Shown here in pieces: positions 1 to 5,137 of a DNA stretch of 5,163 bases (the first letter of the stretch is position 1; each line of letters begins with the position of its first letter). The position numbers and the translations under genes were made by a program. The stretch lies in the NCBI GenBank assembly GCA_030616165.1, contig JAUWXV010000262.1, positions 1 to 5,163 on the forward strand. The letters run 5' to 3'. The notes beneath the pieces were generated by a model that worked only from the letters and a program-made list of their open reading frames with translations, was not told the DNA's origin and ran no database searches. The stretch comes from a bacterium. Its GTDB lineage: Bacteria > SM23-31 > JAUVVT01.

Positions 1-113
1 CCAATCTAAACAAAATTACCGAATATTTTTAAGTTTGATTTTCGGAACAAAAGAACTTTATTAATGGAGTGAAAAATAGAAATTTATAACATTTAAAAAA
101 GAAAGGGTTAAAT

Positions 114-1253
114 ATGGGTGCCAGATTAAAAAACTTTGAGATAGGTGTGGGTAATGCAGCCTTTATTTATTATATATTTGGTGTGATATTATTTTTTATA
201 ATAATTTATTTAATTTATATTCTTATCAAAAATACAATTGTCAAGCAGAGCAAAATAAAAAAAGAGTGGAAGAAATTTCACAATGTATGTGAACGAAAAA
301 GACTCACTTCTACAGAAATCACCTTTCTTGAAGAACTTGTAAAAAAATACAAAATAACCAGACCGATTTATATAGTTCGCCATCTGGAAACATTTAACAG
401 ATATATATTTAGAGAAGTTTACAATTACCGCAGAAAAGAAACCAGAAAGAGGGAAAATTTTAATACATTTATTGCAAATCTCAGAAAAAAACTTGGATTT
501 GCGGATTTCAGGTTCCTTGAGGAACTTACATCAACAAGAGAAATTCCCGAAGGGATTATTGTGAAAACCACTGTTACTATTTCAAACGCCAATAAGAACT
601 TCGAATCAAAAGTTGTTAAAGTGGATGAAGAAGGAGTTGTGCTTACTGTTCCCGACCCTGTTATGTCCAAAGAGCCGCTTAGTGAGACTCAACAAGTAGA
701 ATTAAACTTCATACTTGAAGAGGATGCTGAATACATATTTAACTCCGCAATATACAAAGTTACACCAGGACCGCCTGTATATATCCATATTGACCACTCA
801 AGAGACTTTAGCAGAATACAAAAAAGGAAGTACGAGCGAATCGATGTAGAAATTCCTTTTAAATATTTTTTTCTGAATCCGACACAGACCGAAGAATTTC
901 TCGAAAGAAGAAAATTTGTTCTCACCAAGGAAATTAACTATGACGCAGGAGTGATAAAAAATCTTAGTGGTGGTGGAATGTATTACAATGATGACAAAGA
1001 CCCCGACGTTGGAACACTAATCGCTATCTCTTTTAAAACTCATGACCAAGCACAAGAAATGAAAAACATTATAGGAAGAGTAGAACGGATTCTTGATAAT
1101 GATGATAACACTTTTCGCATCATAATTAGATTTGTTAAAACAAGAGAACCTCACAGAAATCAAATCGTTCATTATGTTTTTGAGAAAAAAAACGCTCTCA
1201 AAAAAGAAAAAATGCAAAAACTGAAAAAGAAAAAAAGATTGACTCCCGTATAA
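114..1253 (+). CDS. Membrane-anchored PilZ domain protein, probable cyclic-di-GMP receptor
   Basis: A 379-residue protein. Residues 17-39 form one strongly hydrophobic segment, so it is probably a single-pass inner-membrane protein with its bulk in the cytoplasm. Residues 45-135 are charged and probably helical. Residues 145-225 are beta-rich, like the YcgR-type N-terminal domain that often precedes PilZ. Residues 236-355 are a PilZ domain with both cyclic-di-GMP signatures intact: RxxxR at R238-R242 (RKYER) and NxSxxG at N283, S285, G288. PilZ proteins of this layout bind cyclic-di-GMP and adjust motility, secretion or polysaccharide output; the partner here is unknown. The tail, 358-375, is very lysine-rich. 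GAAAGGG at 101-107 lies 6 nt before the ATG and supports the start. Only a weak promoter-like pair (TTGATT at 35-40, TATTAA at 59-64) is visible upstream. No flagellar or pilus gene adjoins it, so the pathway is open; the domain call is firm. Confidence 0.88.
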   Translation: MGARLKNFEIGVGNAAFIYYIFGVILFFIIIYLIYILIKNTIVKQSKIKKEWKKFHNVCERKRLTSTEITFLEELVKKYKITRPIYIVRHLETFNRYIFREVYNYRRKETRKRENFNTFIANLRKKLGFADFRFLEELTSTREIPEGIIVKTTVTISNANKNFESKVVKVDEEGVVLTVPDPVMSKEPLSETQQVELNFILEEDAEYIFNSAIYKVTPGPPVYIHIDHSRDFSRIQKRKYERIDVEIPFKYFFLNPTQTEEFLERRKFVLTKEINYDAGVIKNLSGGGMYYNDDKDPDVGTLIAISFKTHDQAQEMKNIIGRVERILDNDDNTFRIIIRFVKTREPHRNQIVHYVFEKKNALKKEKMQKLKKKKRLTPV

Positions 1254-1276
1254 GAGGAATTAATTTTAAAAATAAA

Positions 1277-1305
1277 AAACCCTTATCTTTTTGGGATAAG
1301 GGTTT
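1277..1305 (-). terminator. Rho-independent terminator of the minus-strand H1-like gene
   Basis: A perfect 11-bp stem pairs 1277-1287 with 1295-1305 around a 7-nt loop. Read on the minus strand, the stem is followed at once by a U-rich run (complement of 1261-1276), the classic intrinsic terminator. On the plus strand it is followed by AAGAAG rather than a T run, so it would serve the PilZ gene, which ends 23 nt earlier, only weakly. It probably ends both the short H1-like gene and any readthrough from the DUF6599 gene. Confidence 0.85.
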
Positions 1306-1340
1306 AAGAAGTTAAAGGTACAATCAAATCAGTATCCAAA

Positions 1341-1454
1341 TCACTTCTTTTTCTTTTTAGCTGGAGACTTTTTTGATGCACGTTTTTTTGTGCTCTTTTT
1401 AGCGGCAGTCTTTTTGACAACTCTCTTCTTAGGTGCTGCTTTTTTCTTTGGCAT
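1341..1454 (-). CDS. Histone H1-like lysine-rich small basic protein (37 aa)
   Basis: A very short gene encoding 37 residues: 18 Lys, 2 Arg, 6 Ala, 3 Pro, no acidic and no aromatic residues, net charge about +20. Lys-Lys pairs recur every four to five residues (9-10, 14-15, 19-20, 23-24, 28-29, 33-34), separated by Ala, Ser, Thr, Pro or Val, and the end reads SPAKKKKK. This is the pattern of eukaryotic H1 tails and of bacterial H1-like proteins such as chlamydial Hc1/Hc2 tails and AlgP. These bind DNA through charge without a fixed fold. Evidence that it is real: AGGAG sits 6 nt before the ATG, an in-frame TAG lies four codons upstream (1464-1466) so it is not the end of a longer frame, and a strong terminator follows the TGA by about 35 nt. 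A nucleoid-binding role is inferred from composition. An RNA- or ribosome-binding role is the main alternative. It lies 195 nt downstream of the DUF6599 gene on the same strand. Confidence 0.78.
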   Translation of the reverse strand: MPKKKAAPKKRVVKKTAAKKSTKKRASKKSPAKKKKK

Positions 1455-1460
1455 ACTTTT

Positions 1461-1465
1461 CTCCT
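1461..1465 (-). promoter_or_regulatory. Shine-Dalgarno site of the H1-like gene
   Basis: On the minus strand AGGAG lies 6 nt before the ATG at 1454. It is the best argument that this 37-codon frame is translated. A possible -10 box, TATATT, lies further upstream (complement of 1493-1498), but no good -35 accompanies it, so the promoter is not called. Confidence 0.75.
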
Positions 1466-1649
1466 ACAATTTTATTAAACAACATTTTCCTTAATATAAA
1501 AAATTTTTTTGAATATAAAAAGAAAAATTTATTTATTAAAAATTTTTTTCATTTTCTAAAATTAAACTTTATTTTAAAAATATTAAATTTAATCCCCTTA
1601 AAGACCCATTGATAATTGAAATTTATATGAACACTACCATTATTAAATA

Positions 1650-2555
1650 TTATTCAACAGCATTAGCAATGTATATACCGTCTTTCTTTTCCTGAACATC
1701 AAAGGCAATTATAATAAAATTCTCAACTTTTTTTAAAAGGAAATATCTTCCATTTTCTTTTTGCCATATATTTACTTCTTGTTCCTCTGAATAATTAATA
1801 TAGTCGTCACTTTCTTTGAAATAGTTTATCAAATCATAAAACACATTTTTTTGATTCTTATCATATTTTACAATTATCAATTTCACATTTCTCCCGAAAA
1901 CAGAATATTCTCTATAAGCACCAATCCCACTATTACCAATATCAAAAATATTCTCATCCGATATAAAAAATATATTATTAAGCGATATAATACCATTGAT
2001 ATATTTTTCAGAGTTAGCAATGCCGTATTCTTCTGGTAAAGTCTTGAATATGTCAGGTATTTCTCCCTTTTCTTTTATTTTATTTTCAATATTCTCTGCA
2101 AATTTTCTTCGTGCATCTTTAACTTCATTATTCTGTAAAAATGACTCAACAACTACATAAAACGCTCCTTTACAAAATGAAATATTAAATTCAGTCTCAC
2201 ATCCACTAGCCCCAATTCTTATACTATTAAACTCTGGATGTCTGCTGAAACTAAACATACCATATGCGGATTCAGGACTTTTCATCTCATATATGCTTAC
2301 TACAATCGAAAGGGTATCATATTTGATATATTCCTGATTAATTACATTTTCAAAACCGTATTCAAGAAAAACTTCTGCCGCACCATCTATTAAATCGAAG
2401 AGATTACTTGAATCAAACAAAAGGGGGTCACCTGCCCTTTCCCAAAATTCAATTTCTCCATTTTCGGGCACATACCTTAATAATCCATCGCTCGAACAAG
2501 AAAAAGATAGAAAAATAATAATTGGGACTGTTAATGAGAATAAATAATTTTTCAT
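1650..2555 (-). CDS. DUF6599 family lipoprotein
   Basis: A 301-residue protein that I recognise as DUF6599. The hallmarks are the segment at residues 52-70 (LFDLIDGAAEVFLEYGFEN), in which an aromatic or acidic residue leads into a (D/N)GAAExxLEYGF core, and the following strand and motif around 84-107 (SIYEMKSPESAYGMFSFSR). Residues 1-20 are a lipoprotein-type signal: basic start, hydrophobic 5-16, then Cys20 in the context LSFSC. This is a loose lipobox, since Ser rather than Leu is at -3. It is therefore probably anchored to a membrane facing the periplasm. The biochemical role of the family is not known to me. A second repeat-like half around 210-290 (alpha/beta, ending in FIIIAFDV) completes the usual length. 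The ATG at 2555 has no clear Shine-Dalgarno site, but it is the only start that gives the signal peptide. The gene is divergent from the DUF362 gene, and no terminator is seen before the H1-like gene, so readthrough into it is possible. Confidence 0.82.
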   Translation of the reverse strand: MKNYLFSLTVPIIIFLSFSCSSDGLLRYVPENGEIEFWERAGDPLLFDSSNLFDLIDGAAEVFLEYGFENVINQEYIKYDTLSIVVSIYEMKSPESAYGMFSFSRHPEFNSIRIGASGCETEFNISFCKGAFYVVVESFLQNNEVKDARRKFAENIENKIKEKGEIPDIFKTLPEEYGIANSEKYINGIISLNNIFFISDENIFDIGNSGIGAYREYSVFGRNVKLIIVKYDKNQKNVFYDLINYFKESDDYINYSEEQEVNIWQKENGRYFLLKKVENFIIIAFDVQEKKDGIYIANAVE

Positions 2556-2691
2556 AGTATTAAATTAATTTCTTGTTATTTCTAATTCATCACGAATGTT
2601 TGGAATGAATATAAAAGTTTCAATTAATTTTAAAAATACAAAAATAATTTTCTTTATCCAAGAAAAAGTTTTTTCATTCTATATTAAATTA

Positions 2692-2720
2692 TTGACAATA
2701 AAAAACAATTTTAATATATT
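2692..2720 (+). promoter_or_regulatory. Sigma-70 promoter for the DUF362 gene
   Basis: A perfect -35 box, TTGACA (2692-2697), is followed after exactly 17 nt by TATATT (2715-2720, five of six matches to TATAAT). Transcription would start near 2727 and give a leader of about 190 nt. If the putative insertion at 2741-2891 and one target copy are removed, the leader shrinks to about 30 nt with the Shine-Dalgarno site intact, which is a normal arrangement. Confidence 0.7.
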
Positions 2721-2740
2721 TAAAAAATTCTAAAAAATAA

Positions 2741-2891
2741 GGTAATGTCAAAAGTTCTATGAAAAACGAGGATAAAGTATGAAACCACAGAGAGGAGAGA
2801 ATAGCATTTCTCTTAACTCATTGATGTTTCCGCCACAGTCGGACTCTGCCTGCCCTGTGGGTGTTCCCCGTGGTTAAATTTTGACAATACC
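2741..2891. mobile_element. MITE-like non-autonomous insertion, 151 bp
   Basis: The ends are inverted repeats: GGTAATGTCAAAA at 2741-2753 and TTTTGACAATACC at 2879-2891, whose complement GGTATTGTCAAAA matches at 12 of 13 positions. The flanks form an imperfect 8-bp direct repeat, AAAAATAA (2733-2740) and ACAAATAA (2892-2899), 7 of 8. The interior has about 51% G+C over 2781-2876, far above its surroundings, and encodes no transposase. It sits between the DUF362 promoter and its ribosome site. Together these suggest a miniature inverted-repeat element mobilised in trans. Insertion-sequence families that end in GG and make 8-9 bp duplications (IS1 and IS1595 types) are candidates, but I cannot assign one. 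The AT-rich flanks make the target duplication weak evidence alone. A structured leader RNA is the main alternative. A 32-codon frame inside (2779-2877) is probably incidental. Confidence 0.55.
2783..2875 (+). repeat. Nested inverted repeats forming a possible branched RNA fold
   Basis: AACCAC at 2783-2788 is complementary to GTGGTT at 2870-2875 and would close a domain. Inside it are a 6-bp hairpin (2796-2801 with 2808-2813, loop TAGCAT) and a second hairpin (CCACAG 2833-2838 with CTGTGG 2855-2860). GGG at 2859-2861 could instead pair with CCC at 2866-2868. This is the GC-rich core of the putative insertion and would be part of the DUF362 leader transcript. I do not recognise a named riboswitch. 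Confidence 0.45.
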
Positions 2892-2914
2892 ACAAATAAA
2901 GAAAGGAATGATTT

Positions 2915-3943
2915 ATGAAAGAAAAAATGAATCAACTAAACCGTAGAGAATTCCTTAAAATATCGGGCTTATCTATAGCAGCGAATAACGTTTGGGGAAT
3001 GAATTTTACTCCATTTCTGCAAGATAAAACGAGTTCTCAAATAAGAAATAGAGTAAAAAATCCATATACAAGAAATGGAAAACCGATAATGGTGGTTGTT
3101 GAAGGAAATGACGTAGACCAAATGTTGAAAAAGGGATTTGAAATACTCGGCGGTATTAAAAAGTTATGTGGAACAAACAAAGAGATAATTCTCAAACCAA
3201 ACTATGTCTCTGCAGAAAGATATCCAGAAGTTACTGCAACGGATACAATCTGCTCAATGATAGACATTATTAGAAAATCGGACAGTTACAACATCACAGT
3301 TGCCGATGCAAACTCAAGTAGAGAGTCTACAATTGAAACCTTCAAAAGAACAGGATTGAAAGATGAGTTGGACAGACGTAAAGTTGCTACTGCTGACCTC
3401 CATGAATGTCCCAGTGTAAAAATTAAATCTCCTGAATGGAAATATATGGACGAGGTAGAAGTTTTTGATAAAATAATGGAAGCTCCGGTCGTAATAAATA
3501 TGCCGACATTAAAACAGCATTCACAAACAGGATTCACCTGTTCTCTTAAAAATCTTATGGGATGTATTCCCAGGACCAATAGAAGAGTAGCTCATAGAAA
3601 TAAAGATAGAGGAAAATACTCGAGTGCAGAAATGCTCGTAAGGATGAGATACTCGATAGCAGAACTCGGACATGCAGTTAATCCTGAATTGACCATCATC
3701 GATACAAGGAAGATAATGTTGAATAGTCATCATTTTAGCGGCGGCGGGACATTAAAAGATGATAATAAAATTATCATTTCAGGTGATGCTGTTGCTGTGG
3801 ATGTTTATGCGGGAAGATTGATGAAAGAACATAATCCAAACTTTTCAGAGACCTGGGTAACGCAAACTACTGAACTGGCACAAAATCTTAAATTAGGTAT
3901 CGCCGATTTAAATAATGTCGAAATCATTAAAGTTCAAGCATAA
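2915..3943 (+). CDS. DUF362 domain protein with twin-arginine signal motif
   Basis: A 342-residue protein of the DUF362 family (PF04015). Residues 9-15 (NRREFLK) match the twin-arginine consensus, and 16-23 form a short hydrophobic stretch, so export by the Tat pathway in folded form is likely. The h-region is short and no clear AxA cleavage site is seen, so it may stay membrane-tethered or be poorly cleaved. DUF362 marks include ILKPNYVS at 92-99, the block VVINMPTLKQH at 192-202 with CSLKNLMGCIP at 209-219, DAVAVDVYAG at 291-300, and the closing LGIADLNNVEI at 327-337. The five cysteines (85, 113, 165, 209, 217) are scattered. The ferredoxin-like CxxCxxC clusters fused to some family members are absent. 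The family's reaction is not established. AAGGA at 2903-2907 lies 7 nt before the ATG; Met5 is a possible but less well-placed start. It is divergent from DUF6599, and the two may share a process. No terminator is seen downstream. Confidence 0.85.
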   Translation: MKEKMNQLNRREFLKISGLSIAANNVWGMNFTPFLQDKTSSQIRNRVKNPYTRNGKPIMVVVEGNDVDQMLKKGFEILGGIKKLCGTNKEIILKPNYVSAERYPEVTATDTICSMIDIIRKSDSYNITVADANSSRESTIETFKRTGLKDELDRRKVATADLHECPSVKIKSPEWKYMDEVEVFDKIMEAPVVINMPTLKQHSQTGFTCSLKNLMGCIPRTNRRVAHRNKDRGKYSSAEMLVRMRYSIAELGHAVNPELTIIDTRKIMLNSHHFSGGGTLKDDNKIIISGDAVAVDVYAGRLMKEHNPNFSETWVTQTTELAQNLKLGIADLNNVEIIKVQA

Positions 3944-4222
3944 AATTTGATTTATCCTATTCTCAAACTATAAAATAATTTTCAATTTCTGTTTTTTCTG
4001 CAATAATTTAACATGATATTGATAAGAATATTAAAAATAATTTTTAAATTTCCTACTAATAATTTTTATCGGAGATTGATATGAAGTTACAATCTGCAAA
4101 TTAATCGCAATTTTTAAATATAATAATATGGGGATTCATATAAATATTTTTTATAAAGATTATAGTAACTTTTTCAATATTTTTGTTTTATTATGATTTT
4201 TTCAAATTATTATCTATCAATT

Positions 4223-4248
4223 TAGGGGCAATCCATGAATTACCCCTA
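4223..4248. repeat. Short palindromic repeat (TAGGGG/CCCCTA hairpin)
   Basis: TAGGGG (4223-4228) pairs with CCCCTA (4243-4248). After a C/A mismatch the stem continues with AAT and ATT, leaving CCATGA as loop. It is an isolated G+C cluster in very AT-rich DNA. It resembles the GGGGCAATTCATGAATTGCCCC-type palindromes I recall being dispersed between genes in varied bacteria, but its copy number here is unknown. There is no T run after it on the plus strand, so it is a poor terminator for DUF362. Confidence 0.5.
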
Positions 4249-4326
4249 CAAAATAAAAATATGGATATTTATATTCAGCTAAGAAAATCATATTTCATTT
4301 ATATTATTCTTCAATTATAGGAATAC

Positions 4327-4356
4327 CAGACATTCCTGTCTGACCATAATAATGGT
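4327..4356. repeat. Two adjacent small hairpins
   Basis: CAGACA (4327-4332) and TGTCTG (4337-4342) form a perfect 6-bp stem around TTCC. They are followed directly by ACCAT (4343-4347) and ATGGT (4352-4356) around AATA. Neither has a U tract. They may be a dispersed palindromic repeat or a binding site about 75-105 bp upstream of the -35 box of the next gene. Confidence 0.4.
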
Positions 4357-4430
4357 GTAACAAATAGTAACCTCTCTCCTGCCGAAAATTCCAAAGTTCC
4401 ATTAAATATCTAAAATTTCCCAAAAAATCC

Positions 4431-4459
4431 TTGACAAATAGGAAAAAATATTGTATAAT
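4431..4459 (+). promoter_or_regulatory. Consensus sigma-70 promoter of the ribbon-helix-helix gene
   Basis: TTGACA (4431-4436) and TATAAT (4454-4459) are both perfect and are separated by the ideal 17 nt. Transcription should start near 4466, about 30 nt before the ATG. With the strong AAGGAG ribosome site this predicts high expression unless repressed. Confidence 0.9.
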
Positions 4460-4481
4460 GTAATAAAATTACAAAATTACA
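4459..4481 (+). promoter_or_regulatory. Operator-like array at the transcription start
   Basis: TGTAAT (4459-4464) and ATTACA (4468-4473) form a 6-bp inverted repeat with a 3-nt spacer, and ATTACA recurs at 4476-4481, making an 8-bp tandem repeat. The array starts at the last base of the -10 box and covers the likely start point, where a bound protein would block the polymerase. Ribbon-helix-helix proteins commonly bind short repeated half-sites of this kind and repress their own genes, so autoregulation is a reasonable inference. AT-richness makes chance repeats possible. Confidence 0.5.
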
Positions 4482-4496
4482 AGAAAGGAGTAATTT

Positions 4497-4907
4497 ATGT
4501 CAGCAGAATCAAAAGCAAAAGAAGCGGGGGAAGAATATAAAGATATGTTTGGAAAGATAATTGATAAAGGTGCAAAGGTTTTTCAACAAGGCGGAGAAAC
4601 CATCGAAACTGCCATTAAATCTGCTCTCTCCTTCAGGGATAATGTTGTTATGGTCAGGATTAATCAGGAAAGTCTTAAGAAGATGGACGAACTTGTTGAT
4701 GCAGGACTATTTAAAAGCAGGTCAGAAAGCGCTGCTTTCCTTATAAGAGAAGGTATCAAGGCAAGAGAGGATATATTCAACAAAATCAATAAAAAAATCA
4801 ATGAGATTCAAAAACTGAAAGAAGAATTAAAGGACATCGTTAGCTCCGAATTCACTGCAAATAAAGTGGAAGAAGAAAAAAAAATAAAAAAGCCCGCTAA
4901 AAAATAA
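4497..4907 (+). CDS. Ribbon-helix-helix DNA-binding protein with coiled-coil and lysine-rich tail
   Basis: A 136-residue protein. Residues 1-47 are polar and probably helical, of unknown role. Residues 49-56 (NVVMVRIN) are the DNA-contacting beta strand of a ribbon-helix-helix (CopG/MetJ-type) fold; helix A spans about 58-69 and helix B about 75-88, with the SRSESAAFLIREGI pattern typical of the second helix. Such domains work as dimers whose paired strands enter the major groove. Residues 90-113 look like a coiled coil that could add oligomerisation. Residues 124-136 are lysine-rich and end in KKPAKK, like the end of the H1-like peptide at 1341-1454. The domain sits mid-protein with long extensions on both sides, unlike the 45-60 residue antitoxin-type members, and no toxin gene follows. 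This favours a transcription factor or nucleoid protein over an antitoxin. AAGGAG at 4485-4490, 6 nt before the ATG, fixes the start. Confidence 0.83.
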   Translation: MSAESKAKEAGEEYKDMFGKIIDKGAKVFQQGGETIETAIKSALSFRDNVVMVRINQESLKKMDELVDAGLFKSRSESAAFLIREGIKAREDIFNKINKKINEIQKLKEELKDIVSSEFTANKVEEEKKIKKPAKK

Positions 4908-4977
4908 TAACATCATTCAATCTTACGCGAACCATAATATTAAACTCTGCTCTCTTGAATATTTAACGTTATTCATC

Positions 4978-5048
4978 TTATAAAAAAAAACAAAAGCCGA
5001 CCAACTCCCTATTGCTGAACGGCTTTATCAGGTAATTATTTTTTATAA
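4978..5048 (-). terminator. Probable intrinsic terminator, mainly minus-strand
   Basis: An inner 7-bp stem pairs AAAGCCG (4993-4999) with CGGCTTT (5020-5026) across a 20-nt loop. On the minus strand it runs straight into TTGTTTTTTTTT, a good U tract. Outer arms TTATAAAAAA (4978-4987) and TTTTTTATAA (5039-5048) are also perfectly complementary. On the plus strand the T run comes only 12 nt after the stem, so it could end the ribbon-helix-helix transcript, whose stop is at 4907, less efficiently. The long loop lowers certainty. The gene it would serve on the minus strand lies beyond the right edge. Confidence 0.6.
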
Positions 5049-5110
5049 ATACTATTTTTAAAGAATATAAAACCTGTGCCCTTTTTATATAAATAAATCA
5101 ATATGTCATC

Positions 5111-5137
5111 CCCATTAATATTCAATCTATTAATGGG
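5111..5137. repeat. Perfect 10-bp inverted repeat
   Basis: CCCATTAATA (5111-5120) pairs perfectly with TATTAATGGG (5128-5137) around the 7-nt loop TTCAATC. No T run follows on either strand, so it is not a standard terminator. It could be an operator, a dispersed palindrome, or structure in the 3' end of a minus-strand transcript entering from the right. Confidence 0.55.

Larger units (their letters stand above)
2556..2914. other. Divergent spacer between the DUF6599 and DUF362 genes
   Basis: These 359 bases carry no convincing gene. The left part (2556-2690) is very AT-rich, with no clear promoter for the minus-strand DUF6599 gene; the best pair, TTGGAT and TATTTT on the minus strand near 2661-2633, is weak. 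The right part holds a good plus-strand promoter and then the putative 151-bp insertion described separately. G+C jumps from under 25% to about 70% over 2831-2870. Confidence 0.7.
3944..4496. other. Long AT-rich spacer without genes
   Basis: No credible coding region on either strand across 553 bases. It is mostly A/T runs with frequent stops in all frames. It contains three short palindromes (listed separately), a seven-codon frame with a good ribosome site at 4081-4104 that I do not consider a gene, and the promoter and operator of the ribbon-helix-helix gene at its right end. No tRNA, rRNA or CRISPR array is recognisable. Confidence 0.7.

Noticed and set aside
19-45. CCGAA and TTCGG inverted repeat upstream of the PilZ gene.
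   Set aside because: Only a 5-bp stem with a 17-nt loop and no T run, too weak to call a terminator or operator.
425-1217. Antisense open frames opposite the PilZ coding region.
   Set aside because: They lie opposite a well-supported domain-containing gene, and their products are low-complexity Ser/Phe-rich shadows without ribosome sites.
1582-1593. ATTAAATTTAAT, a perfect 12-bp palindrome between the DUF6599 and H1-like genes.
   Set aside because: All A/T with no loop, in DNA where such palindromes are expected by chance; not a usable terminator.
2836-2854. Resemblance of the GC-rich stretch to the B12 box of cobalamin riboswitches (CAGTC near GCCTGCC).
   Set aside because: The match requires mismatches, and the other conserved parts of the cobalamin aptamer are absent from the leader; neither neighbour is a B12 gene.
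2779-2877. A 32-codon frame with a GAGG site 6 nt before its ATG, inside the DUF362 leader.
   Set aside because: Its product has no recognisable feature, and the frame lies entirely within the GC-rich core of the putative insertion, whose inverted repeats explain the sequence better. A leader peptide is not excluded.
2881-2886. TTGACA inside the right terminal repeat, facing the DUF362 gene.
   Set aside because: No -10-like hexamer lies 16-18 nt downstream; that distance falls on the ribosome binding site, so it is not a complete promoter.
4081-4104. A seven-codon frame with GGAG spaced 6 nt before its ATG.
   Set aside because: Too short to judge, no promoter or terminator goes with it, and such frames arise often by chance in AT-rich spacers.
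4497-4907. Antitoxin of a toxin-antitoxin pair.
   Set aside because: Ribbon-helix-helix antitoxins are usually shorter and followed closely by a toxin gene; here the downstream 256 bases hold no gene.
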